Assembly: GCF_914767665.1 (NCBI RefSeq)
Contig: NC_059508.1
Span: 2,232,001-2,296,000, forward strand
DNA length: 64,000 nt
DNA from: Harmonia axyridis
Lineage: Eukaryota; Arthropoda; Insecta; Coleoptera; Coccinellidae
Reading direction: 5' to 3'
Under the pieces are notes generated by a model, which did not search any database, was not told the origin of the DNA, and was given only the letters and a program-made list of their open reading frames with translations. The position numbers were made by a program, and so were the translations under genes. How positions within the stretch are numbered: position 1 is the stretch's first letter; each line of letters opens with the position of its first letter. Below are positions 44,101-55,800 of the stretch, piece after piece.

Positions 44101-46494
44101 TATCAGAACAAAATTCAAAGGCGAATATTGAATCCATGAAGCAATTAGAGGTGGAGTCTACTGGGGACTTTATACTATATGCACTGCAGACCTAGCCAAA
44201 ATTGAACGGGACATAAAAGCTACTTTTGCTGATGACACATCAGTCATACTAGCTAGTGATGAAGTTCCTGCAATAACACCACTTATCCTAGAAAGTCACT
44301 AAAATATGCTGCAAAAATGGTTTGAAAGATGTGAATTGAAGGATAAACGAGTCCAAATTAACCCAGGTATAGTATATCCAAAGTCACTTGAAGGAAGCCA
44401 GATTATTTCGATTATACAAGGATTAACAATACTTTCAAATAAACCCCGGTATTTAGCGGATCCCGGTATCCACTTCAAAGGGACATCTGGCCAAGTGTTT
44501 TTTTGGACTAGTTCAAGTGACTTTGAATATACTCTGTAGGATTCACATTGAGAAAAATATAGTGTGATAATAAACCTATGTAGTCAGATATTGGAGCCTC
44601 TATCTAGACGAAAAACTAAATTGGAAACACCTATAAGATTCCGCGAACTGAACTGCGGTTTCTAAGAACAAAACCCATATTTACACTAGACAAAAAAATC
44701 TTGATAGAAAAAACCGTGGCGAAACCCTTATGGACCGAGAACTATGGGGATACATCAGCAAATCTAGAATAAATATCATTCAATGAGCTCAAATAAAAAT
44801 AATCCGCGCTATGACCGATCTGAAATCATACACAAATTCTCTCATCCAACCTCTCTTGCAGGCTTGCAGCAACCTAAAAAAGATTCAAGAGAACCTGGCC
44901 AATTGACCTCAAATGAGGAGAAAAAATAAACATCTTCATTGAAAAAGTCCTCTCACTCCTCACCCCGCTAAACGGAGTGTATTTGTAGCTCTTTGGTAAA
45001 TAGATTGAAACAATGAATGTTCCGCAGGAATTTTAGCTTTTTTGAGTACAGTGTGCTTTTGCGAATGTATAAATAAGAACTTCTCCAGAATAATACTGTG
45101 GAGCTTTTTTTCCATTGGCCAATACTCTCAATTTTTTTTTAATTTTACCTACTAGATACATCCGATGTTGACTATAGGTATTATTGAACATGATGAAATG
45201 AAAAGGCGTATATGAAAGAGTGATAAGGTGTTAAAAATTGTCCTAGTAATACGAATATAGGCCATTAGACTATTATTGAAGTCATAAAAATGTGTACATA
45301 CGTAATTCTGTTGTATGAAAGTTTTCTTTTGCATTTGAGCTTATCGTATCTACAGATACATTAGTATCTAGGTCCAGTACCTCACTTTGTAATACTTTAC
45401 AGCATCCAGAGCTTGGATTGCCGTGTACGCAATAGATAATTGTTTTTGTGCTGCCAGCTGAGGGTCGTTGTAATGTGCCATAATTGGCTGGACTGTTTTC
45501 ACTTCTGAAAGAGAAGAATTGGAATTAATATTTTCGGAACACAAGAACTAATGAGAGTACAAATTCACAGTGGAAAATATCGTATGCAACCCTAATATTT
45601 CTATCCACAACCTTCTCAAATAAGGTTCGTTAGTAAATTTTTGTAGTTTCAGATTTTGAGTTTGACGAATCGGTATATCCATAGTATATTGAAAATTTTT
45701 TCATTAAATTGTTATCTGAAGAGATTCGGAGAAAAATGTCAACAAAAGAGTATATTTTCCTTTTTTATGTCAGAAATGTAATTTTGAAGAGGAATTTTCA
45801 GAAATTTTAACACTATATATAGAGTTGTTTTTTCGATCATATATTAAATTCAAAATTGCAAACTATTCGCGGTAAACCATTTATTATGAAATTTTAAGAA
45901 TTAATAGATTGGATTCTCACTAGAATTAAGAAAGATTTAATGATTTTATACCAAAGTTTGATACAATTCGATAAATTGTGGAAAATATGAGATCTTCGTT
46001 GTCATTCTTCTTCAAATTATGCAGATAGGTATAGAACAAGAACTATAATTCGTTTCTATTATCAATAAAAAAATAAATGTTAAATAGTTCGCAATTATGA
46101 TTTCGAAGAATGATATACATATCATTTTAAAATTACAAAAACAAAACTGTAAATCGAAATAATTGCGTATTTCACTTCAATTTAGGCAATCTTGATTATA
46201 AGTGGGTGGTCTAATTAGAGCAAACAAATCCTTCTTGAGTAGAATAAGCATATAATTATATAGAGGTGTCCTATAAGGTGCACACTACACGACTTGAATA
46301 TAAACGGGGGTTTGATACCAGTCGGCATGTTTTTTATATACAAATATTATGACTCAGATACCGGAACTAATCGAATATTATTAAAATATAAAATCCGACG
46401 AAAGGTTGAACTCGCTAAATTGTATCCAACTAAACTATATAGGAAAAAAAATCGTAATTACTTACAGTAATGATGAACGATCTTGATCTTGCAT
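41133..46494 (-). CDS. Zinc transporter, SLC30/ZnT (cation diffusion facilitator), 7 exons, 403 aa
   Basis: ZnT proteins export zinc from the cytosol into vesicles or out of the cell in exchange for protons. Exons (minus): 46494-46466, 45504-45302, 43335-43225, 43168-42868, 42477-42294, 41689-41449, 41275-41133; every join keeps frame. The N-terminal tail has a Cys/His group (YCVHGNPSSGCC, KHCHQNQ). Zinc-site HxxxD pairs are present in TM2 (AHLLTDFASF) and TM5 (HVIGDFLQSLG). The TM4-TM5 loop has a short His tract (HDHGHGHSHSDNHSH). The C-terminal cytosolic domain is complete (LMEGAPRGIDFKEV, VHNVRIWALS). It most resembles the ZnT2/3/8 group; which insect paralog is unclear. The 56-bp intron between exons 3 and 4 uses a GC donor. 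Other introns carry MITEs, a LINE remnant and two palindromes. Confidence 0.93.
42013..42229. mobile_element. MITE, copy 1, in a zinc transporter intron
   Basis: The ends are TATAGTAAATCCAAAGTCAC and the complement of TATAGTATATCCAAAGTCAC. The interior shares AAATACCGGGGTTTATTTGA and GGACAACCCTTGTATAATCG with copy 2 in inverted orientation. Confidence 0.8.
42586..42657. repeat. Two adjacent perfect palindromes
   Basis: The first has a perfect 21-bp stem (arm starting CTTTTGTCCAAAGGAAATAT, 42586-42606 against 42613-42633) with a 6-base spacer ATTCCT. The second, beginning at the next base, is a perfect 24-bp palindrome without spacer, ACCACAAGGTAT and its complement (42634-42657). Both lie in the zinc transporter intron between exons 4 and 5. 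Confidence 0.9.
43169..43224 (-). other. 56-bp GC-AG intron of the zinc transporter
   Basis: On the minus strand the donor is TAGTAG|GCAAGT and the acceptor ATTTTAG|GTGGAT. Only this join keeps the conserved ...AEIVGGYLSNSLAIASD... segment of TM1-TM2 in frame; the nearby GT (ATA|GTAGGC) would shift the frame. GC donors with an otherwise perfect consensus (AG|GCAAGT) are a known minor class. Confidence 0.85.
43820..45000 (+). mobile_element. Decayed Jockey-like LINE fragment
   Basis: Scattered frames read MIPKPGINPRPTIFLSIFRP, HQFGYRKNHPTI, YTADLAKIERDIKATFADDT and LQKWFERCELK. They correspond in order to the IPKPGK, HQFGFR.HsT, GPxLYxxYTADLP, FADD and LQxW motifs of Jockey-type reverse transcriptase. 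Further C-terminal text (near 44700) is frameshifted. It lies in the long zinc transporter intron, antisense to the gene, and is interrupted by the MITE at 44368-44536. Confidence 0.75.
44368..44536. mobile_element. MITE, copy 2, inserted in the Jockey-like remnant
   Basis: It begins TATAGTATATCCAAAGTCAC and carries the same interior motifs as the 42013-42229 copy in reverse (ATTATACAAGGATT, AATAAACCCCGGTATTTAGC). It sits just after the FADD/LQKW region of the LINE fragment, so it inserted after the LINE did. Confidence 0.8.
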
Positions 46495-48255
46495 ATTATT
46501 GAGAGAAACGCAACAAATATCTTGTCTATTTACACCTGAAGATTACCAAAATGTTCAAATTTAATTATCTCTACATCTCAGATAACACAAAGTTGTTATC
46601 ATTTCGAATTTCACTACAATGAAATGCTAAATTTGCACCCGATACTACAGTTTTATCAGTGTTATATTTGGATTTCAGAGATGATTCTATAGCGAAACGG
46701 CTTGATGATATGGTGCGAAGATGAAAATGAGAATGATCCGTTTACTATTGTTTCCTCATATTTAGTATTCAGAGATTCAAGTGTTTGCCATGCCATTGAA
46801 GTACTGCATCAGTTCAGGGTAAATAAAGTAGGGGAACAAAAGTAATTGACGTGATAAACAAGAGCAATAACACATTGTTGTTCTACGACACACACTAAAA
46901 CTTGTCGGTTCAGTCCGTTGACCAAATATCTTTCTGTAGAATTCCCATATCAAATACATTTCACGAATAGAAAAAAATATTTGGTCATTCAAAGAAGAAG
47001 AGAAATGAAAAATATAGATTCTTGGGAATAACATTCAAAATTCCCTACTCTACTTACTCGGACATTTCACTAGATAATATTGTTTTTACGAAAGACACCC
47101 GAGGTATCTTTAACGATCTTGAACGACTAAGAATTAACTTATCAATTAGTCAAAAAAATGTATGTATGTAATCGATGAAAACTTTCAACTTATCTGATAA
47201 AAACTCAGTGTTTATATGCTCGTTTTGAGCCATCTTTGGATTGTAAGGTCAACTTTGAGTGCCAAACGTGGTGTCTGCTTATTTGAATAGTTAATCCATC
47301 AAGTGGTGGTGTGCAACATTCTTCGAGAATGAAAAAAATTGTTTGCGCAATTGATTTGATAAGAAACTGTTGAAACGGTGTTAGGGAGAAACCTTCAGCG
47401 CATCTTTATGACGGTCATTGAAAATTTCCATGAAAATTTTGGGTTTCATTGAACTTCAAACATCAATGTATACTACTCGTCAAAAATTATGGATTATTAA
47501 AAGTAACTAGCTTTTATCATCATATCGCCCGAAAAATAAATTTAATCTGGGAATACCCCTGAACTTTTTATAATTTGGGTAAAGTTGAATCCAAAAATGA
47601 AATGATAAATCAGCCATAAAAGCAATGACAGTTAGCCTTTTTTCATTACTATACATCTTCGATCCTGCAGCATCAATATTCAATTTATGAGAACTAATTG
47701 AAACTAAAGCATCAGATTAAAGTAAATGCATTCCTTAAAAAATCTATTTATGAAAAATAAAATGGAGAACAATGGTTATAGAATAGATGGTTTTTCGCTT
47801 CACTTAAATAGTTCGAGAATTTGAATTTTCAATTAATTGATTCACTTGGATACTTTGCAGTATTTGTTATTTATTCACTTTAATACAGAGCAGAGGGCTG
47901 CAAAAGAAAACTCTTATAGATTCGAAAATAATTTAATTTCATATTAGTTGTACATATAGGTATACAAAATTAAATTGAAATGATCTAATTTCCACAGCTA
48001 GTAATTAATATTTATTTGTATATGTTTTACAAATTTGATTCAGAATAATATAATCAAAATTCACACTAAGCATATTCCTTCTCATGCTTACTTATTCCCA
48101 TCAATTTATCTAATAGGTACTTCAGAACATCGTTCATCAAAATGATGAATAATATTCTCACTTGTGCCTATTAATTTTCTTCAATTAATGTAATTCAGAT
48201 TATGGAATAATAGAAAACGTTGACATCATACAATAACCTTCAGAATGTAATTTTA
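46495..48255. promoter_or_regulatory. Upstream region of the zinc transporter
   Basis: The zinc transporter start codon is at 46494 (minus), so its promoter and any 5' UTR exon should lie here. A possible 5' UTR splice acceptor (CTTCAG) is at about 46536. ORFs present (up to 85 codons) look like chance. No metal-response element (TGCRCNC) stood out by eye. Confidence 0.35.
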
Positions 48256-48767
48256 TTAAGAATTCTTCATGGTATCTTTGTGGGTACGGGTTGAACTGTC
48301 CCCCTTAAAAGAGTTCTTAGATTTTTTCTCCACGGAACGTTTTCTCTTTTCTTTTTCATCAGTGTTCTTTTCTTTCTTGTCAGTGTTCTCTTCTGTTTTT
48401 TCTTCCCTTTTCATTCTCTTGGCTTTAGAATCCAAATATTTCAATTCATCAGCAGCTCTAGACTTTCTAATTTTTTCATTCCTATCGTTTGACGACACAC
48501 AATTTTTAATTGCATTTTTGAAATATCTCAAATTTGGTTTCAAACGAGAAGGTGTGGTATCATCTAAACGATATTGTAATTCATGTCTTCTCTTGAACCT
48601 TTCACCTTCTGCAATCAATTGTGCTACAGCAAGTCTAAAAAACAAAATTTTAACTACTCATAGATACCTCATCTGAATGAATCTTTGCGAATATAAAAAA
48701 AAGAACAATTCCTTAAAGAAATCATTTATTTATCGAATACTTACTTAGTCAATTCTTCGTCATTCAT
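48256..48767 (-). CDS. Small lysine-rich protein resembling POLR1D isoform 2, 133 aa
   Basis: Exons (minus) are 48767-48745 and 48634-48256, joined in frame across a short intron. The N-terminal 55 residues (MNDEELTKLAVAQLIAEGER, KRRHELQYR, LRYFKNAIKN) match in pattern the acidic start, amphipathic helix and FLINTIKN-like motif of the short human POLR1D isoform; insects have genes annotated as POLR1D-like. This is a resemblance recalled from memory, not a search result. The rest (from about residue 65) is a charged K/E/R/S tail with repeats of KKEKNTDEKEKRKR type, probably nuclear and disordered. The stop codon TAA overlaps an AATAAA signal (48257-48252), implying a very short 3' UTR. An equally long ORF on the opposite strand is its shadow. 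Confidence 0.7.
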
Positions 48768-49848
48768 TTTTCCCAGAAATTGATAAGAAAACCGAAAAAC
48801 ATCAATTTATTGTGATATAATGGCCGAACACTTTTTATGAGCGATATCAATCTATCGTTTTCTATAACCATATTTTCCAAATATATGCTGAGTAACTCTT
48901 TTTGTATTGATTAAAATATATCATTTCCACATGAAATTTTACATATAAAAAAAACAAATACAAGATAGGTTATCTCTGAAATGACACCTGTGCATAGAAC
49001 AAAATTGCCTCATTTCGCTAAAATTTATTCTTACCTGAAATGGCCTCTGGAGATGTGCGGATCTAATGTTAGAAATGAAAATATATACAGTATAGCATTT
49101 TTCAAATAGATAGGTATATTTTTATAACATGATACCTATTTACAGAAAAAAAACTAATTAAAGTTGATTTTCTATTGATATCTATTTCTTCTAATGAATT
49201 TTTTTCTTTTGTAATAACTAAAGGAATTGAAGGAAACCAATTAATCTTAAAAGAAGACTTTATTGCTTTTATACAATTTTCATAGCTGTATTCTTAACAT
49301 TTTCCAATGAAATATATAAAAAGGAGATTCAGTCTCTTCCAATACAATTCTAGATGTAAAAAAAAGAACTTTCAAAGTCAGGTATAAAAAAAATAAATTT
49401 CTCTATGTAATAAAATATCTACACAGTAAAATTTGAGGACGGAATTAAATTGCTTCATTCAGTAATAACATTATTATCTACTAAATGCCAATCTCATTTA
49501 TAATAATACATTTTTGTGCTGCTTTGGGACAAACTAACAAAAATATAAATATTTTTAAAGTTTCAGTTATACTTTTAAACAAATTTTTTGAGGGCCAATA
49601 TTTTCTAAATAATTGGAGCTGCCCATTTGAAATCAAAACTGAAATTAGAAATTGATAATATTATGGAAAATAAGAGCTCATATTTTTGTTTGTTTGAAGC
49701 AGTTCATTTTATATCAGTGATAACGTTTTTGTCATTTTAAGTCTAATTTCTCAAAGTCTAATTTTCAAGACGGAATAATGAAAAAGAGAATAATTATCCT
49801 TAAGATAATTACCTTCGAGATACCTATACAATTTGTTCAAACAATGAC
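48768..49848. other. Intergenic region between contactin 3' end and the POLR1D-like gene
   Basis: AT-rich, no ORF of note. It should contain the contactin 3' UTR and the promoter of the small gene. No transposon ends were recognised. Confidence 0.4.
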
Positions 49849-52800
49849 TCAGAACCTTGCGGAAATAAGGAAGTACGTTATCGAGGTTAAGGCAACTAGA
49901 GGATTTGTACACCACGAAGGAGATGAATTCTTCAAACCAAGAGCATCTGGATCACCTGCCAAATAAATAAAATCAATGTATATAGTTTATCATTTAATAT
50001 TTTGAAGTTTGAGAAATGCGTTTGTAATATATGAGTATATAGCATTATTCTCTGATTATATAGCATTATTTTGGTGTCAAAGGTATTGAAAATATAGTGT
50101 TTGTTAGACCATCAGGTAATAACACCTTTTTGTCATCACTTTTTCCATTGGACAATCAAAAACTTAGTGGCTCAAATTATTACCCATTTGGAACCGTATC
50201 TCTGGAGAACTCATTCGACCATCACCACCATTAGAATATGCTAAAACTCTCATTCTGTAGGCCTTTCCAGGAGCTAAACCGTTTACATAGCCCTCTAGCT
50301 TTTCACCAGTATAAACAATGGTATCATTAGCGGAACTCAAGGGTTGATCAAACTCCCATACGCGAATCTACAAAAAAAAAAAAAAGCTTCGATATTCACG
50401 CAAACGAGCTTTTGTAATTCAATCTTACCTTGTAACCTTGTAATGGTTCTTCTTGAGGTGAAGGCTGTACATAACGCCACACAACTTTAATGGTTGAAGG
50501 ATTTATTCCTATGATATGTACCGATGATGGTGGCTTTTGAGGTGCTTTTCTATAGGTCCTTTCTGAAAGAAGTTAGACAGGTGCATAAATGAAAAAATTG
50601 ATTGAAGGCAAATATAAAATTTACCAATGAATCTTTCACTTTCTGGACCTTCTCCAGCGCTGTTAAAAGCCATAACTTTAACCAAATATTGTGTATCAGG
50701 TTGAAGACCTACGATCAAAGCCCATGGTCTGGTTGTTCTAGACAAATAATAAACGCTATCTGCTTCGCTGGTTTCCATCTTCCAATATTTGATCTAGATA
50801 TCAAAATAGAGGATTTAATCAAGGTTTTCGACAATTGAATGTTTAGACTCACCCTATAACCGATAAGTTTTCCCCTTACAGTCTCCCTATCTTGAGCAAT
50901 GGGTTGCCAGGTTACATTCAGTGCTGTTGAATTGAAACTCATCGCTGACACGAACTGCGGAGCTGGCTGTGGCATATCTTCAGCAGAATAGATGATATGT
51001 TCGTTACTGATGGGTCCAGCTCCTATGTCGTTGATTGCTTGTACCTTCACGATGTACTGGGTGTAATAATCGTCTAAAGATATGGGCACAACTGCTGTAC
51101 CAGTATTTCCGAAATCCTTAAGTTCCAAACTTTGGAATTCCGGTTCTTCGTACATTTTCTTCCAGAAAACTTTGTAGTGAATTCCTGGGGAAAAAGTATT
51201 GGTATTACTGAAAAATGTAAGAATTTGTGAAGAAGGAAAAAGGAAAAAAATGTCTAACCCGAGGGGTAATAGAAAAACGTTTTATATATGATCATTACAT
51301 ATAATTTTGTATTAAGAATTTTACCTGGACCATTCTGTTGATCGTTTCTCAAGGGTTTCCAGGTTATAGTCAAGTCTCCTTTTTTGCCACCACCTCCGGC
51401 GATGTTTTGTGGATATATGTAAGGTCTATCTGGGGGAGTTGCGTGTTTGGGACTTGGTGCCGAGGGAATGCCCATACCGATGGAATTCCAAGCAGCAACA
51501 CGAAATTCATACACTGACCATGGAGTGAGCACATTTTCAATATTTGCTTCTTTCCTCCCTAGTATTGAAAGTGTCATTAAAAAAATGAAAAATGCGGAAG
51601 GGAACATAGTTTCTTATGTCATTTTGTCAACTCTGAATGTATTAACATGTAGATTTTCATTAATTTTATTAGTGTAACATTTTCAATTTAAAGATGACTA
51701 ATCTCTTACCGGTGTATCGTTCAACTTCCTCAGCATGAACATTGTGACTTATATTGACCCAAGTTGAGTTCCAATTCGTTTTACCACTGATAGTATAGGA
51801 ATTAATTGATGATCCATGAGAACCACCGTCTGTCCACTGTATGACAGCCGAAGTTTTCTGTATCGATATAACTTGTAGACCTCCTGGGGGTCCAGGTGGT
51901 CCTTCCACAACAACGTATGTTTTGGATGAGATCTGTCCTACTGCAGATTTTATCACACATTCATATTCCCCAGCATCTGGGAATGTCACATTGACAACAT
52001 GGAGATATCCTCCATCAATGAACTGCAAAAATAATATATCTGCTAATAACTGAACATTGGATAAAACATTTTTCTTTTTTTTTCTACGCCTCATTTATCG
52101 GAGATTTTGGTTTGACCAATGGTTATGTACCCCATATTATGTAGTTTTCAAAGTACTCACAATTCTGTTTCCAGAGTTTTTGATATCTATGTCCCTAATC
52201 CTCATTCCTCTGTGGTTCCAAATGTATGCCATATCCAACATTTCTTCTGTATATGCCTGGCAGTTGAGAGAAAATGAACTACCAAGGGCAGAAACAATCC
52301 TTGGTTGTAAAGCCCTAACCAACTGTGGTCCTCCTGAAAGATATCATTGTATAACATCATTACAAAAACTACACCAGAAGAGCATAAATTTCAATTTGAG
52401 TTATTACAGAACACTCTAATCAAATCTTTGTGTTGCATGGAACAGAAATAAGCAAGACAGCATGTAAATTAAAGGAAGAAATACACTACTAAAAAAAAGG
52501 ATAACTGATGGAAGGACATCAGTTGAAATATCACAATTTCATGAAATATATTTTCAAGTGAAAACATTTATCTAAAGATGGTTTCAAATGTTAATCTCGA
52601 CACTTATATTGGAGTCTGTTATGGCTAGAATGGAGGAGTGGTGCATTGATTATAGGCTTGTAATGAATATGCAAAAAATTGAGTGTATATTTTTCACTAC
52701 CAAAAGAATGCACTGGATTCCACCTGATATATTGCATTAAAAAGATCAAATAATTGAAGTAAAGTGTCTTGATGTTGAAATGGACAATGCTTCAAAATGG

Positions 52801-55800
52801 TTTCCTCATATTGCACAACTCAAGAGTAAACTTTGCACCATAATTTATACACTGAATGTAGTAAAAAAGCAGGTCTACTTAGATGTCCTAAAAGTTATTT
52901 ATTATGCTAATTTTCAATCTTTAGCATCATACTGCATCATTTTTTGGGGCGGTATTTCTTCTGCAGAGAAGATCTTTCTTATACAAAAATGGGCCTTACA
53001 CACAATTTTCGGAATGTGTTATAGAGACTCATGTAGGGGCCTTTTCAAGAGTAATAACATATTAACTATATATGGCCTTTACATCTACAGACTGCTCTTC
53101 TTTTTCCAAAAACAAAATCATTATTTTGAGGAGTGCAAAATCAGAAATAATAGCTGACAAATGAACCCTTATATATATCCACTTCATTACTCTACTTTGC
53201 AAGAAAAGAACACACATTATGCAGGTATAAAGTTATTTAATAAACTGGCAAAGGAGATCCAGAAGATCAAAAACTATAGGCTTTTCAAGAAAAAATATAT
53301 GATCTCGTATTAAAGTGTGAACCATACAGTCTGCATGAATTTGAAATTTTCTGTAAAGATTATCACACATAGTAATTAATAATTTTTTTATTGCAACATC
53401 CTTAGTAACTGAAGAAATTATTAAAAAGATCCTTACTCAACACAATAAGTCTTCCAACAGATTCATCCATTCCCAGAGGATTACTAGCCATACAGGTGTA
53501 TTTGCCTTCATCATCTCGAGACACAGGACTGATAACTAAATTACCATTCTCTAATATTCTGCGGTGGCCTCCCGAACCTTAAAAATAATAACAAGTTAGA
53601 TGCGAAGCAAACAACTATTGAGAACACATTGAAAGTACCTATAACATTATCATCCTTCTTCCATATGAATTTAGGTTTAGGAGCAGCTTCCGGATTACAT
53701 CTTATTGTCACATTACCCTGTTCTGCTGCATAGGTTTCAGATTCCACAGGGTGTTTTTTGAAAGACGGTTTAAATGCTACGAAAGTAAAATGTTCTGTAG
53801 ATAAATAGGACCAATATTGGTATTAATGCTCACATAAAACTCTCAATTGTGCTGACGAATATTTCGTTTTCAAGGTGTTGGCAGCACGGCACTGATACAT
53901 TCCTGGATCTCTATCCTCATCGACTGGACTTATTGTTAGTACATTATCTTGAATATTAATTCTACCTCGATCTTCTGGTGGTAAATAACCTAGAACTAAA
54001 CGACCAAATATTAGTCAGTTATAATTCAAAAAAGGAAGAAAAGCGATTTTGTTAAATAAAAGTAAAATACCTAATTGTCGACCATCCTTCCACCAAGTGT
54101 AATTAACATCAGGAATTCCAAATGCTTCACAGGTCCATACTAATTCACCTCTTCTGTCGATATGTTTATCTTTTAATGGAATAGTGAAATTGGGTTCAGC
54201 TGAAAATATAGGGTTCATGAAACTCAATTCACTTGTCAATTTGTGTTTCTAACCTAACAAGGCAAATGTCATATAAATATATACTAATTATATCGGGTGT
54301 CCCAAACTCGATGGCCTATTAGACGTTTCTGGAAAACTAATCATAATTTTGAGCTGAAAATTTGCATATTGGGGTTTGAGACAATGATCTTTCTCCCTAA
54401 AATATTTTCAGATCTCTATAACTTCCGGTTATACCGGAAACAGACTACTACTTCCTTATTTCAAATGGCACACCCAGTATATTATTGCATCATTAGATAG
54501 CTTTTTTTATGGCAATTTCGGCAATATGCCATACCTTGGATAAAAATTCAACGGTTCATGAGTTATTGGGATTCTTATGAAAAAGAAAGGTGGCGATGAG
54601 GACTCACATCTTTTTGAATATTTCAGCAGAAAAAGCCTTTTTCGAAAAAAATTTGTTTTGTTTCGTTTACGCAAATACGTAGTATTATAAGACTGTTTTC
54701 GGCTTGGACCAAAAATGTACAGGGCGTTTATAAGAGGATCATGAACTTGGACAACTCAAATTCATCAAAACTCAAGATTTTCAAAGTAGAACCTGTTTTT
54801 TAATATTTCAGTCGATTCTACTTACAAAAATAGTGGGGGTTACTTCAGCAAACCCTATACCTAAAATGAATACTTCAAGAGTTATCGGGGAAGAACTTCA
54901 AATGAGGAAAAACCGCTATTTATAACTGTGAGAATAACTGTCTGTTACTTCCGTAAAACATAGAAAGAAAATAAAATTCGATGTTTCCATAACTAAATTT
55001 GACATATCAAGAATTGAAATGAAGTATTCGTAATTGAAAATTGTATGGGTTTATGGATTTCTCAACAATACCAACGAAAAATTAATTAAAATTCATGAAA
55101 TGGAAAATTTAGTTATCCAAACATCGAATTTTATTTTCTTTCTGTGTTTTACGGAAGTAACAGACAGTTATTCCCACAGTTATAAATAGCGGTTTTTCCT
55201 CATTTGAAGTTCTTCCCCAATAACTCGTGAAGTATTCATTTTAGGTATAGGGTTTGCTGAAGTAACCCCCACTATTTTTGTACGTAGAATCGACTGAAAT
55301 AATAAAAAATATAGGTTTCAATTTGAAAATCTTGAGTTTTGATGAATTTGAGTTGTCCAAGTTCATGATCCTCTTATAAACACCCTGTACATTTTTGGTC
55401 CAAGCCGAAAACAGTCTTATAATACTACGTATTTGCGTAAACGAAACAAAACAAATTTTTTTCGAAAAAGGCTTTTTCTGCTGAAATATTCAAAAAGATG
55501 TGAGTCCTCATCGCCACCTTTTTTTTCATAAGAATCCCAATAATTCATGAACCGTTGAATTTTTACCCAAGGTATGGCATATTGCCGAAATTGCCATCAA
55601 AAAAGCTATCTAATGATGCAATAATATACTGGGTGTGCCATTTGAAATAAGGAAGTAGTAGTCTGTTTCCGGTATAACCGGAAGTTGTAGAGATCTGAAA
55701 ATATTTTAGGGAGAAAGATCATTGTCTCAAACCCCAAAAAGCAAATTTTCAGCTCAAAATTATGATTAGTTTTCCAGAAACGTCTAATAGGCCATCGAGT

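Noticed and set aside
48269..48676. 135-codon plus-strand ORF
   Set aside because: It is the complement of the Lys/Glu-rich tail of the POLR1D-like gene, giving a Phe/Ser/Leu-rich artefact.
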